DNA of 64,000 nt, taken from the NCBI RefSeq assembly GCF_027595985.1, contig NC_073306.1, positions 193,953,000 to 194,016,999 of the forward strand, read 5' to 3'. This document shows, in pieces, positions 36,101 through 44,395 of this stretch (position 1 is its first letter; the number at the start of each line of letters is the position of its first letter). The notes beneath the pieces are model-generated. The model was not told the DNA's origin, did not search any database, and saw nothing but the letters and a program-made list of their open reading frames with translations. A program made the translations under genes and the position numbers. The DNA is from Sorex araneus (Eukaryota > Chordata > Mammalia > Eulipotyphla > Soricidae).

Positions 36101-39100
36101 ACACATGATATTTAATAAAAAAATATTTCCTTCATCTTTCCTTTTGAAATTCTCTTTTCTGAGAATGAAAAATTAGCCTTGAGAAAATCTTTGTTCTATA
36201 CCTTCAAAGCCTCGCTGTCTGACAAAATAAAAGGCGTTTCATTCAACCCATTATGCTAGAGGGTTGGACCATTCAAGCAGCTAATAAATTCCTCATCTTG
36301 CTCAATATGTCCATAACCAATAAAGGGAATGCAAACAAAGAAGGAGGCTTGTATTTGGATTAGGTCCTTCATTAATAGAACACGAAATAGTCATAGAGGA
36401 GACACAGAATCTGACACATCAAAAATCAGAAATAAATATCTTAAGGGAATTTATTATTATTATTATTATTGCTTTTTGATTACCATTGACATTTGTCAAT
36501 GGCCAGTTAAAAATCTATTGATGTGGAGCAATGACATGCCTCAGGCTCTTGCCAGAAGGTCAGGTACAGGCAAAGTACAGCCCCTATGCAGCACACATTT
36601 TTTCTATGTGTTAATTTTATAGTCAATTCTGACCAGAATCCTATTCTAAAAGATATATATTGCCTGTAGACAGGTAGCACCCATCTTTGGCTGCATGAAT
36701 GTATTTTGGTAAATAATAAAATTTAAGCAATTTCCTAGCTATAAAGTAGTCCAGATATATGAAGACCAGATCCTTTAAAATACAAAACTTTTGAACTCTT
36801 TGCAGAGAAAAAACTGAGGTGCCATCCATATACAGAAATCCAAGGCCTTATCCAGAGAAGGGCAGACTCCTCAGCATAGGAGAAACTGCTAAAGAATCCA
36901 TGAGACTATGAAGAGACCATATGAAAATCTATGATATTGTGAAAAGACAAACAGTGCAAGGCATGGGGTTCTGAAGAGACCCTCAACAGTGCATGGGACG
37001 AGATTACTTCCTCTGCTTCCGACTTTACCCATTCATTCACTGGAAACACTGTGGAACTGTAGGACTGTCATCCCGTTGTTCATCAATATGCCTGAGCGGG
37101 CACCAGTAATGTCTCCTTGTGAGACTTGTTGTTACTGTTTTTGGCATATAGAATTTTGCCAAATTATCCCAGATAATTGGGATAGAATTATCCCAGATAC
37201 ATCGTGGGTAGCTTGCCAGGCTCTGCTGTACAGGTTAGATACTCTTGGTAGCTTACCGAACACTCTGAGAGTGATGGAGGAATTGATCCTGGGTCGGCCA
37301 CATGTAATACAAACGCCCTACCTGCTGTGCTACCTTTCCAGCCTCACTGGCAACAAAACATTGAAAATTGCTGCAGATTTATCTGGCAATACAGCATTGA
37401 AAATTGCTACATATTTATTGTAAGACAGAACACTACTGGTCTAAGTAAACTGTACTCTAAACTGATTTTTTTTTTAATTTTATTTTATTATATTGAATCA
37501 CCATGAAAAAAGAATACAAAGCTTTTAGGTTTAAGTCTCAGTCATACAATGATTAAAACCCCATCCCTTCACCTGTGCATATGTTCCACCACCAAAAACC
37601 CCAATATACCCTCTCCCACCCACCAGTGATCTTCATTTTATTCTCTATACTTTGCATACATTCAATATTTCAATAGAGAACTCACGATTATTGTTTGGAA
37701 TTTTGCCCCAACAATCAGGCCTGCTGAAAAGGCATCATTTAACAATTTCCTTTCATTTCTTTTCATTGCTGAGAATGAATATTCTATGAGCTGTCGCAGC
37801 CATGCATTTTCTGATATTTTAGTTCAGTTCACAGTTTAGATGCATGTCTGTAAGTAGCCGCTCTGGTGCCAAAATGGGTTAGAAGACCTCCTGGATCCTA
37901 GTGTTTAGGAGCAGAGGGTCTGTTTTTGAGCAGCTGCTCTGAATCTTATCTGGGCCAAGGGCATGCTGGTACCAGCCCCTTCCCATGATCTCCTATGAGC
38001 CACAACATTGCAAAGTTCCTACCTCTGGGTGTAAGTCTCTGAACTGATATCTAACGAAGATTTAATGTCTAAATGTAGGGGTTATCTGTCACTGTCACTG
38101 TCATCCCATTGCTCATTGAATCAATCAAGCGGACACCAGTAACATCTCCATTGTGAGATGTTGTTACTGTTTTTGACATATCAAATATGCCATGGGTAGC
38201 TTGCCAGGCTCTGCCATGCGGGCGAGATACTCACGATAGATTGCTAGACTCTCTGGGAGGGCGGAAAACCTGAACCCATGCCGGCTGCGTGCAAGGCGAA
38301 AGCCCTACCCGCTGCACTGCTGCTCCAGCCCTAGTAAATAAATTGTGAGATGACTGCAAATAACTTTAAAGTTATTTTAGCTTGTTAGTATCTGTTTTAT
38401 CTAGGTAGATTGCAAAACTAGAAATCTACAAAGAGAAATCAAATAAAACAACAGGACCAGGCTTACCTTAGGTAGGGGCTTGGCAGGCTTGCAGTGCAGT
38501 CCTCCAACAAACTCAAAATTTGGTAAGATTGGGTGAGGAAACTGAAAATCCCAGTATGTTCTAATGAGCCAGAAATCAGCTTTGCTCATCAGCTTAGATA
38601 TTGAAGTGGGTTTTTCTGAGAGAAAAAAATGGGGCAAAAAAAAAGACAATAAAGAATGAGATTTTGGAAAGTGAATATTCCAGGAAAATTTCTGTATGGA
38701 ACTTGGAACGATGTAACATTCTCTCCATTTAATTCTACAATTTCAATTCTATCATCTGTGATAAAAAATATACCTAAGACACTGCTATAACATGCTTTTA
38801 TAATCTGTATGTGGTTCACATATACTTAAGCAAGCTTAAATTAAAAAAAGCAAGCTCCCGGAAGAGAGCGACACAGAGAGTCTCTTGCCCTCGCACCTGG
38901 CTGTCTTCTCCGGGCCCCGAACCCCCCGGAGGGGATTGGCTCCAGCTTCCCGCCCCGCCCTGAGCAGAGCTCCCAGCAGCCAAAGACCTCAAGAGCTTAG
39001 CCACAGCCATGCTCAAGGCCCCCTCCACACATTCGGATGAGTCTCACACATGAAGGTACTGACAGAGGAACCCAGGTGTGTGGGACCTGGGGCTGAGACC

Positions 39101-42100
39101 TCCAAGCCTTCTCAGATCGGGACTGGGCCTCTTCCTCCCTGATTTTCCATTTTGTAGTGTCACACCCAGGGACTGCCCCTGGCGTTGTGAATCCCATCAA
39201 CAGCCAACATCCAGAGACTTAAAAGAAAGGTCCAGGAAGCTTATAACCTACTTAAGCCTAATTCTCCCTCTGGAGAAATTGGCAAACTACAGAGAATTTC
39301 CTGCCCACATGGGAGAGCCACACAAGCTCCACATGCCGTATTCACAGGTCAAAAACAGTAACAATATGGGTCTCATTCCCCTGACCCTGAAAAAGGCTCT
39401 AATGTGGCGTCGTTGGGAAGGACGGGTAGAGAGAGGCTTCTAAAATCTCAGGGCTAAGACGAATGGAGACGTTACTGAGACCACTCGAGAAATACGACAA
39501 TCAAGGGGATGATGATGATCATCATCATGTATATTTACCTTCAGAAAAGTGGTTAAAACTTGTGAAAATAAGTAAATGAATAATGAATTTAAAGTTTTAA
39601 TGACTCGGTCTAGAGAGATGTACAGCATACAGAATGTAAGCCACTCGCCTTTTATATAACTTTACTGAGTGATCCACATCTCTTTGTATGGTCCTTTGTG
39701 TACTTCCTGTGCCTGGAACCAGGAATAAACCCTGAGCACAGCTGGGTGTGACTCCCTAACAAACAAAACACCTGAAATGTTTATGACTAGAAAGAATCCA
39801 CTCCTACACATGTAAATCAGCAAAGCAGAGGATCTAACATACCTTCTATCTTCTAGATGAAGTTATGATGTTTATACCTCTTGCAGAACTGAGAGAGATT
39901 CTAAAGAGACATTGGTCTCTTCATAAAGGTGATCTCCAGTCTACCCTCTTCTCTATTTCTTAATAAAACAATTTTGTTATTGGAGTAATTATTTGTATGT
40001 CAGACTGTTTGGGTGGAGTGATAGCACAACTTTTGCCTTGCACGCCGCCAACCCAGGTTCGATTCCTTCGTACCTCTTGGAGAGCCCAGCAAAATACAGA
40101 GAGCATACCCGCCCACACAGCAGAGCCTGGGAAGCTACACATGGCGTATTTGATATGCCAAAAACAGTAACAACAAGTCTCACGATGGAGACGTTACTGG
40201 TGCCTGCTTGAGCAAAATTAATGAACAACAAAAGGATAGTGCTACAGCACTATCAGTCTGTTTAACACTCTCATATCTAATAAAATCACATGACTATATT
40301 ATTCACAATCATGAATTATTGTTCAAAATAAACTATAGGAATTAAAACACATATTTGTATATTTTGAAAGTTGTGCAGCATAAGACGTAACGGTCATTAA
40401 TTTATTGATATCCCACACAGTTGTAAATAGGAATGCCTTCCCACAGGTGCTTGTGGAGCTCAACCATTTAACAAGATATTTCCTTAACCCTAGAATTTTC
40501 AAGTAAATTAGAGATTTATTTTTTTTTGAGGTTATGGGAAAATTATTTATATTTACTACCAAATGGGTTCATGTTAAAATCATCATATTATTTTTATGTT
40601 AAATATAGTGCAAACATATTGGAAAGATTTACAAAATATAGGCACCTATCAGTAGCCACCCTTAACTCTGATTCTTTCTTCAGTGAATATCATTTTAAAA
40701 GAATATAGATGAATTTTTTGTATCATCTTTTTTCAAAAAGATTTTATACTTGAAAGAGAAGATTTGTAGTCACATAGTAGTGAGAGACTGTGTAATTAAT
40801 TATTAGAAGGTAAAGTTGTTGGTACTGACTGAAATAAAGTCAGTCCTCAAAATGAATGGTGTCCTCACGTAAACAGGCAAAATAGTTTAAACTCTACATA
40901 AGGAATCCAAAGAGAAATAATGTTGTCAATGTTTCAGTAGAGCTGTAATAAAATTGTATAACTCTCCAATAGATATATCCACCTTGAACAAGATATTACA
41001 TTTCTAATGTTTGCTTTTTAAAATAAAAGAGACTAGCAAAATGAAGATGCAGTATAAATAAGTATAATTAATAAAAATCTTAGAATAGCAAAATTAATTA
41101 TATAATAATCATGCCATTGTGGAGCCTGGCAAATTTCCTGTGGCTTATTCGATATGCCAAACACAGTAACAAGAAGTCTCACAATGGAGATGTTACGGGT
41201 GCCTGCTCAAGCAAATGAATGAACAACGGAAAAGAGTGCCAAAGACAGTGCGACAGTGCCATAGATTATGGGCTGGAGAGATAGCACAGCGGGTAGGGCA
41301 TTTGCCTTGAACAAGGCCACCTGAGTTTGATTCCTCCGTCCCTCTCAGAGAGCCCAGCAAACTACCAAGAGTATCCCACCTGTACAGCAGAGCCTGGCAA
41401 GTTACTATGGTGTATTCGATATACCAATAACAGTAAAAACAAGTCTCACAATGGAGATGTTACTGGTGTCCACTTGCGCAAATCGATGAACAATGGGACA
41501 ACAATGCTACAGTGCAATTTAGTAAACTTGTCATAAATTGTCAAAAACTGCACCATTACATTAGAGAGAACTCTAATGTGAAAATGGATGTTGAATAATA
41601 CGAATGAGTCAGTTTAGGTTCATCAGTTTTAACAATTCACTGTTTCAAGGGATTAGAGAGATAGTACACTGGGTAAAGTGGAAAATTTACTCATCAAGGT
41701 ATTAGGACATTTAAGACATCTTATTACCAACGGAAACATGACTTACCTAGTACTTCACTATAAAACTCATCCCATTGCTTGTCACATACTGTCTGGTACC
41801 AAAAGTCAAAATAAAGCACATGAATCATATTTTTAACCCTCTCCATGAATGTCATTCGGTCGCTTAATTCAGACAGAACAACAGGAACATAGGATGGTGG
41901 GAGGGGAAGTCCTCCACTATACTTTTCAAGTCCAGATCCGGGAGAGAAGCGGAGACTGTACACTAAAGGGACTTGAAGCATTTCAGCCAGAAGCTCACCA
42001 CAGGGTCCAATAGCATCTGCAAAGACAACATCAAACTTTTTTTCTTGTAATTTTTTCATTAGCTTCTTGTTCAGAACTAGATCTTTACAAAGATTTCTAA

Positions 42101-42470
42101 TTCCAGTAAAAAATTCACAATGAGTATCTTCCACTTTTGCATAATGAGACGAAAATGAATTTTTTGGCATCTTGTATATCCATTCCTCAAGGAGTCTTCG
42201 GAGAGTAGTTTCCATATGACATTTAGCACATTGTGTTGGGTAAACCTCAAAATTAAAAGAAGCTGGTTTTGTTGGGTCAACAAGAACAGAAGCTTTCGAT
42301 GTAAGAACAGTTACTTCATGACCTCTCTTCACAAGCTCATCCAGGATTGTCTTTATGTTGATCCAATGGCTGTATTCCATGGGCCACACCAACACCTTTC
42401 CACAACTGCCACAACTGAAATAACAACCCAGCTCTAGCAGGAACAGTAGTGAAATCCATTTAATAGACAT
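14848..42470 (-). CDS. UGT2B: UGT2B-type UDP-glucuronosyltransferase, six coding exons, intact
   Basis: Joined exons (minus): 42470-41747, 38615-38467, 19767-19636, 17433-17346, 16758-16539, 15127-14848; 1593 bases, 530 codons plus TAG, close to the 529 of human UGT2B7. The enzyme transfers glucuronic acid from UDP-glucuronate to lipophilic substrates in the ER lumen. Visible: signal peptide about residues 1-23, catalytic His35 in EYSHWINIK and Asp152 in FADAIGP, the UGT signature from [12 protein letters not shown] through THGGTNG to PLFADQ (Asp399/Gln400 expected to hold the sugar), a membrane helix about 495-510 and a short cytosolic tail ending KEKRH, a KxKxx ER-retrieval motif. The second in-frame ATG at 42470 was chosen over the one at 42512 because MSIKW matches the family N-terminus and precedes the signal peptide directly. 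All introns obey GT-AG. UGT2B rather than UGT2A by the exon 1 sequence; the exact orthologue cannot be named. Human-type exon 2-6 lengths are preserved. Confidence 0.93.
15556..15737 (-). mobile_element. Old SINE in UGT2B intron 5
   Basis: Diverged minus-strand SOR-like SINE flanked by ACACTACTGTTTAG-like repeats at 15542-15555 and 15738-15751. Confidence 0.75.
15752..16538. other. Rest of UGT2B intron 5
   Basis: AT-rich intron with a 3' fragment of the long SINE family at 16152-16252 (plus; ATGCCAAAAACAGTAACAAC to the GACAGTGATAC end). Nothing else recognised. Confidence 0.6.
16152..16252 (+). mobile_element. Long-family SINE, 3' part only
   Basis: Carries the middle block ATGCCAAAAACAGTAACAAC and the RTE-like tail (GGAGACATTACTAGTACCCG to GAGCAATGGGATAACAGTG). 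No tRNA head. Confidence 0.8.
16539..16758 (-). CDS. UGT2B: UGT2B exon 5 (UDP-glucuronate-binding signature)
   Basis: 220 bases, the standard length. Acceptor TTTTAG|GTCATCC at 16758, donor CCTTC|GTGAGT at 16539. Encodes [19 protein letters not shown] and [20 protein letters not shown], ending VINDPS. Contains the family signature and the Asp-Gln pair expected to contact the glucuronate sugar. No stops or frameshifts. Confidence 0.95.
17346..17433 (-). CDS. UGT2B: UGT2B exon 4
   Basis: 88 bases, the standard length for this exon. Acceptor ATTCACAG|GTT at 17433, donor CTTG|GTAAG at 17346. Encodes [19 protein letters not shown] and [11 protein letters not shown]. It begins the UGT signature region that continues into exon 5. 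Confidence 0.95.
17565..17745 (+). mobile_element. Old SINE in UGT2B intron 3
   Basis: Diverged plus-strand short SINE (head near GGATAGGGCTTTTAACTTGC, core GTGATCCCTGAGAACAGAAC, end CATCACTGGGTGTGCCC). A C-run followed by a G-run near 17648-17672 could form a hairpin. Confidence 0.7.
17746..18662. other. AT-rich intron 3 sequence
   Basis: No family recognised, no exon. A weak L1-like end (ATCACGAACAACTTTGTAAC, AATAAAACTTTAAAAA) lies at about 18225-18280. Confidence 0.4.
18663..18855 (+). mobile_element. SINE with (AAAT)n tail in UGT2B intron 3
   Basis: Plus-strand short SINE, moderately diverged, ending in an AAATGAATAAATGAATAAAT-type microsatellite (18824-18855). Confidence 0.85.
19009..19183 (-). 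mobile_element. Short SINE, full length, in UGT2B intron 3
   Basis: Minus-strand SOR-like SINE flanked by GCTGATTCTT at 18999-19008 and 19190-19199, with the head GGGCTGGAGCAATAGTACAG on the right. Confidence 0.9.
19636..19767 (-). CDS. UGT2B: UGT2B exon 3
   Basis: 132 bases, 44 codons, phase 0 on both sides as in other UGT2 genes. Acceptor CAG|GACATGG at 19767; donor AAAAG|GTTAGG at 19636, a GT donor weaker than the usual GTAAG. Encodes [17 protein letters not shown] to [10 protein letters not shown], the start of the C-terminal UDP-sugar-binding half. Confidence 0.94.
20020..20610 (-). mobile_element. Ancient L1 3' end (L1M type)
   Basis: Minus-strand diverged L1: TTTGTCCATTCATCCTTCAA followed by TGGACATGGCTTG, and GCCACATGTATGAAGTCATC, the classic end of old mammalian L1s. 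In UGT2B intron 2. Confidence 0.65.
20611..22106. other. AT-rich intron 2 sequence
   Basis: About 1.5 kb of very AT-rich intron without recognised repeat or exon. This is one of the longest repeat-free stretches in the window. Confidence 0.5.
22107..22274 (+). mobile_element. Short SINE in UGT2B intron 2
   Basis: Plus-strand SOR-like SINE flanked by AAAAGAAAAATCACT / AAAAGAAAAATTACT at about 22092-22106 and 22275-22289. Confidence 0.9.
22290..23149. other. Intron 2 stretch of unknown origin plus L1-C tail remnant
   Basis: 22290-23100 shows no family I know. The last bases (about 23120-23149, TTAAAAATAATTTATTTATT) are A/T-rich and are probably the left remnant of the L1-C tail in which L1-B landed. 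Confidence 0.4.
23670..27472 (-). pseudogene. L1-B ORF2 (endonuclease/reverse transcriptase), one frameshift
   Basis: Two overlapping frames (27472-24575 and 24692-23670) together span about 1267 codons, close to the usual L1 ORF2p length. The first starts [12 protein letters not shown] with endonuclease residues (VVGDFNT, SDHDALK), then reverse transcriptase ([31 protein letters not shown]). The second carries the C-terminus with the Cys-rich motif ([16 protein letters not shown]). The change of frame falls at a run of seven A on the coding strand near 24657-24663, so a single-base indel, or a sequencing error, is the only visible break. Confidence 0.92.
27531..28460 (-). CDS. L1-B ORF1 protein (RNA chaperone), intact
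   Basis: 309 codons, start [18 protein letters not shown]1p coats L1 RNA as a trimer and is needed for retrotransposition. Visible: N-terminal region, a coiled coil about residues 45-150 ([20 protein letters not shown], then [14 protein letters not shown]), an RRM domain about 150-250 ([21 protein letters not shown]) and a C-terminal domain ([14 protein letters not shown]). No stops; usual length is about 300-380 in mammals. Expression would come from the adjacent L1 5' UTR. Confidence 0.93.
   Translation of the reverse strand: MKKQRKSPLQSEDDQRSPETSMGASYKLDLSEKEFRVEILNMFNELNAKMDNFKEDLAETIQQTADKIREEMRAEIKNLQKEMKDSIHEIKNSLASLNNRMTAAEDRISMLEDELQEAYRQHQTMARDLKIALARIRVLGDEFKRNNIRIIGLPEPQGTNPNEKDTVKQIIAENFPQLDNAGIQIQGARRVPAKRDPNRKTPRHIIVTMMDIFQRDTILQAARSKKEIAYKGAPLRLTADLSEETLQARRQWWDIVKKLNEINASPRILYPAKLSFKLEGIIHYFGDKQQLRNFIDSKPNLKEALKGLL
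28461..29025 (-). promoter_or_regulatory. L1-B 5' UTR promoter with 146-base monomer repeat
   Basis: GC- and CpG-rich. A 54-base block (read on plus, GGCGTGCCGGCCACTCGGCC to GGGTGCTC) occurs at 28825-28878 and 28971-29024, exactly 146 bases apart, so about one and a half monomers in the style of mouse L1 promoters. Contains GATGGCGGCGGCG (28949-28961, YY1-like) and three GGCCACGCCC/GGCCACTCCC boxes (28733-28790, Sp1/KLF-like). Confidence 0.8.
29042..32873 (-). mobile_element. L1-C: old L1 with two internal deletions
   Basis: Minus-strand L1 with 3' UTR from 29042, degenerate ORF2 (fragments 31467-31009, 32033-31704 and others) and a short 5' UTR remnant ending near 32873. ORF1 is reduced to its first dozen codons and joined near 32690 to the ORF2 endonuclease. 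A second deletion near 32445 joins endonuclease to a point before the reverse transcriptase. Its tail was the target of L1-B. Confidence 0.88.
33934..34879 (+). mobile_element. L1-E: 5'-truncated L1 inside L1-D
   Basis: Begins in the last part of ORF2 (Cys-rich segment, 33934-34404) and ends with 3' UTR and poly(A) (34850-34879). Flanked by AGTCAAAGGATGGA / AGTCAAAAGGTGGA at 33920-33933 and 34880-34893. Same orientation as its host L1. Confidence 0.92.
35650..35893 (-). mobile_element. Long-family SINE, variant with an internal AT-rich insert (copy 1)
   Basis: Minus-strand long-family SINE lacking its RTE-like tail. It carries an extra block (about 35693-35738) with AATTATCCCAGATA twice, and a 5' extension GTTGCCAGTGAGGCTGG. 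Both are shared with the copy at 37067-37353. Inserted in L1-D. Confidence 0.85.
35950..37066. other. Unassigned sequence, possible LTR fragment
   Basis: 35950-36080 is GC-rich. 36081-36330 has features of a retroviral LTR end (AATAAAAGGCG, then CTAATAAATTCCTCATCTTG) but no border or target duplication was found. 36452-36470 is (ATT)n. No exon recognised. Confidence 0.35.
37067..37353 (-). mobile_element. Long-family SINE, variant with internal AT-rich insert (copy 2)
   Basis: Minus-strand, with the full RTE-like tail at the left (GTCATCCCGTTGTTCATCAA to GGGCACCAGTAATGTCTCC). It has the same internal block as copy 1 (about 37155-37200) and the same 5' extension, differing from copy 1 by about 9 bases over 240. 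Confidence 0.9.
37467..38036 (-). mobile_element. L1 3' UTR in UGT2B intron 2, sense to the gene
   Basis: Minus-strand L1 3' UTR only, flanked by CTCTAAACTGAT / CTCTGAACTGAT at 37455-37466 and 38037-38048. Confidence 0.88.
38086..38331 (-). mobile_element. Long-family SINE, full length
   Basis: Minus strand. tRNA-like head at the right (GGGCTGGAGCAGCAGTGCAG), middle block with CATGGGTAGCTTGCCAGGCT, and the RTE-like tail at the left (GTCATCCCATTGCTCATTGA). It ends 136 bases from UGT2B exon 2. Confidence 0.9.
38467..38615 (-). CDS. UGT2B: UGT2B exon 2
   Basis: 149 bases, exactly the usual UGT2B exon 2 length. Acceptor CTCAG|AA at 38615, donor CTAAG|GTAAGC at 38467. It encodes [18 protein letters not shown] through [19 protein letters not shown]. 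It is separated from exon 3 by an 18.7-kb, repeat-filled intron. Confidence 0.95.
38853..39530 (+). mobile_element. GC-headed composite element with RTE-like 3' tail
   Basis: About 680 bases in UGT2B intron 1. A GC-rich head (38853-39010, many CpG) is followed by about 200 unassigned bases. A middle block is then related to the long SINE (GAGAAATTGGCAAACTACAG, then CAAAAACAGTAACAATATGG), then 3' sequence GAATGGAGACGTTACTGAGA as in the RTE LINE, and a (GATGAT)n end. No protein capacity. Borders are approximate and no clear target duplication was found. Confidence 0.6.
39605..39770 (+). mobile_element. Old SINE in UGT2B intron 1
   Basis: Diverged plus-strand SOR-like SINE; the 3' part CAGGAATAAACCCTGAGCAC then AGCTGGGTGTGAC is clear. 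Confidence 0.7.
40011..40250 (+). mobile_element. Long-family SINE, full length, in UGT2B intron 1
   Basis: tRNA-like head (GGGTGGAGTGATAGCACAAC), middle block, RTE-like tail (GGAGACGTTACTGGTGCCTG, then TTAATGAACAACAAAAGG). Probable target repeat TCAGACTGTTT / TCAGTCTGTTT. Confidence 0.9.
40263..41115. other. AT-rich intron 1 sequence
   Basis: No exon or repeat family recognised. Confidence 0.5.
41116..41262 (+). mobile_element. Long-family SINE, 5'-truncated
   Basis: Middle block and RTE-like tail only, immediately before a full-length copy at 41268. Confidence 0.85.
41268..41522 (+). mobile_element. Long-family SINE, full length
   Basis: Head GGGCTGGAGAGATAGCACAG, tail GTTACTGGTGTCCACTTGCG, GATGAACAATGGGACAACAA, TGCTACAGTGCA. 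Ends 225 bases from the UGT2B exon 1 donor. Confidence 0.92.
41747..42470 (-). CDS. UGT2B: UGT2B exon 1 (substrate-binding half)
   Basis: 724 bases encoding residues 1-241 plus one base. The start is ATG at 42470 and the donor is CTAG|GTAAGT at 41747/41746. It holds the signal peptide, His35, Asp152 and the segment ending EFYSEVL. In the UGT2 family exon 1 carries the acceptor-substrate domain, so it is the most divergent exon; here it clearly reads as UGT2B ([20 protein letters not shown]). An upstream in-frame ATG at 42512 would add 14 residues before the signal peptide and is probably not used. Confidence 0.93.
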
Positions 42471-42525
42471 TCTAGCAGAAAATGACATCAAACTTCCATT
42501 TCCTTTTGCCACCAGTTGTTTTTAT

Positions 42526-42538
42526 GTAAAAGATTAAC
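42526..42538 (-). promoter_or_regulatory. Candidate HNF1 site of the UGT2B promoter
   Basis: Read on the minus strand this is GTTAATCTTTTAC, matching 10 of the 12 fixed positions of GTTAAT-N-ATTAAC. It sits 56-68 bases before the ATG, where liver-expressed UGT2B genes are known to carry a functional HNF1 element. An AT-rich TATA-like stretch (TTATATTTTAAC) lies about 15-25 bases further upstream. Function is inferred from sequence and position only. Confidence 0.5.
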
Positions 42539-42919
42539 CGATTAGTATGTTAAAATATAACTCATATATCAAAATACTAAAACCTGAAATATTTGGAATT
42601 AATGGAGGAAAAAAAAAGGTAGCTGACCTTGTTTGTAAGCAAATGTTTTCTATCTCTGTTTGAGTTAATGAGTGTTATCATCAAGACATGAGTTGATGAC
42701 CTTGCATGCCCCAAAGTGCAAAAGTGTGAGTTGATACTTTGCAGCTATATTGTACAATATGTTTTACTATATTTTTGCATTAAGTTTACAGAGTAGTGTC
42801 AACGGAGAGATGACTATATCCAGGCTCCTGACATGAAAATGAAATTAAAACTATTTTAAGTATAATGAGGATTTTTTGATTTTGATGACCAAGACTTTTT
42901 TTTTTTGGATAAGCTTCTT

Positions 42920-43080
42920 ATTTTAGTTTTAGTTTTATTTACTTTTAGGGCAACACCGTTCTGCTCCCAGGCTTTGTGTTCAGGGGTCACTGTTGGCAGT
43001 GCGCAGGGGGTCTGTATGTGTTTTCAGGTGTATCACAAGTAAGTCAAACACCTTATATCCAGCACTTTTGAGCCCCATCA
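42920..43080 (-). mobile_element. Old SINE upstream of UGT2B
   Basis: Diverged minus-strand SINE about 400-600 bases before the UGT2B start (TTCAGGGGTCACTGTTGGCA, TTTCAGGTGTATCACAAG). Confidence 0.6.
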
Positions 43081-43109
43081 GGAGCAAGCCTGTACTACAG
43101 AATTTCAAG

Positions 43110-43655
43110 TTCAAAACGATTTTAAAAAAATACACCCAGAAACAAAAAAGGTGTTATAAAACAGTGTTAACAGGAATAAAGTGCACTGACCATTTAAGTG
43201 GAAGCAAACATAAACAAATGGGACTACATCAAACTAAGAAGCTTCTGAACTTCAAAAGAAACAGTGACCAAAATACAGAAAGAACACAAAGAATAGGAAA
43301 GAATATTTACCCAATACCCATCTGATAAGGGACTAATATCCAGGATATACAAGACACTAATAGAATTGTATAACAAAAAAATCCTCCAACCCCATCAAAA
43401 AATGGGGAGAAGAAATGAACAGAAGCGTCCTCCAAAAAGAAATACACATGGCCAAAAAGCACATGAAAAAATGCTCTACATCACTAGTCATCAGGGTGAT
43501 GAAATCAAAACAACAATGAGATATCATGTCACACCACAGAGACTGGCAGACATTCAAAAGAACAAAAACAACCAGAGCTGATGTGGATGTGGGGAAAAAG
43601 GGATGCTCCTTCACTGTTGGTGGGATTGTCCAGCCTTTCTGAAAACAATATGGAC
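43110..43655 (+). mobile_element. L1 ORF2 C-terminal fragment
   Basis: Plus strand; encodes broken ORF2 C-terminus including the segment before and after the Cys-rich motif. Ends exactly where the decayed UGT2 exon 5 begins, so it replaced the remainder of that exon. Confidence 0.85.
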
Positions 43656-43860
43656 AGTCGTGCATTGAGCAACTCTTGATACTCCTCCAGTCCACTCTGA
43701 CATTTGCTTCCTTGGCCTTCATATGAAAATAAGTTTATCATTTAAAATACATACAGATGAATGACCAATGACCAATGACGAATGATCAGGTCATGGTGGA
43801 TGATGATACAACTGCTATTAGTCCCACTGTGAGTTATAAAAGTTTTATTTTTAGGATATT
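43656..43860 (-). pseudogene. Decayed UGT2 exon 5
   Basis: On the minus strand this parallels exon 5 of the intact gene. AACTCACAGTGGGACTAATA corresponds to the THGGTN codons, and further on MKAKEANVRVDW corresponds to [13 protein letters not shown]. The middle is scrambled by a short GGTCATT-type repeat and stops. The relic ends abruptly at an L1 fragment (43110-43655) which replaces the rest of the exon. Same strand as the intact gene and 1.2 kb upstream of it, so it is the tail of a dead tandem neighbour. Confidence 0.75.
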
Positions 43861-43965
43861 CAATGGTCAGATGTACTTCAGGATATTATTAACTATAATC
43901 TGAGGAGACATATTGAAAAGTTTGACCAAACAATAATTGAAAATATAACTTTCTAAGATTACCTA

Positions 43966-44217
43966 AAGGGCTGGAGTGATAGCACAGCGGTAGGGAGTTC
44001 GCCTTTCACGCAGCCGAACCGTGTCGATTCCTCCGCCCCTCTCAAAGAGCCTGGAAAGCTACCAAAATATCACGCCCACATGGCAGAGCCTGGCAAGCTA
44101 CCCGAGGTGTATTTGGTATGCCAAATAACAGTGACAAACAAGTCTCACAATGAGAGATGTTACTGGTGGCTGCTTGAACAAATTGATGAGCAATGGGGTG
44201 ACAGTGACAGACAGTGA
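43966..44217 (+). mobile_element. Long-family SINE, full length, with target duplication
   Basis: Head AGGGCTGGAGTGATAGCACA, RTE-like tail (TTACTGGTGGCTGCTTGAAC, GATGAGCAATGGGGTGACAG). Flanked by AGATTACCTA at 43956-43965 and 44218-44227. Confidence 0.95.
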
Positions 44218-44239
44218 AGATTACCTAGAAATAACACTT

Positions 44240-44395
44240 TTGTTGTTCTTGGGCCACATCTGGCAGTGCTCAAGGTTTAGTCTTGGCTTTGTTCTTACAG
44301 ATGACTCTTGGCAGTGCCCAGGGAACCATATGAGAGTTGATTTCAGGTAGAGAGCATAAAGGAAAGCAACATTTTCCCCCTTTGCCAGCCTGGAA
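44240..44395 (-). mobile_element. Old SINE
   Basis: Minus-strand diverged short SINE (TTGGGCCACATCTGGCAGTG, CAGGGAACCATATGAGAG). Confidence 0.7.

Noticed and set aside
36081-36330. Solo LTR
   Set aside because: AATAAA and a CTCATCTTGC-like end are suggestive, but no TG...CA borders, TATA position or target duplication could be fixed.
38816-39443. ORFs on both strands at 38.8-39.4 kb as coding exons
   Set aside because: They fall in the GC-headed composite element, without splice sites or family matches.
41268-41340. tRNA genes suggested by A/B-box sequences in SINE heads
   Set aside because: All such hits are SINE heads without a foldable full tRNA cloverleaf or discriminator end.
42471-42512. 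Upstream in-frame ATG at 42512 as the UGT2B start
   Set aside because: It would put 14 extra residues before the signal peptide. The ATG at 42470 matches the family start and gives 530 residues.
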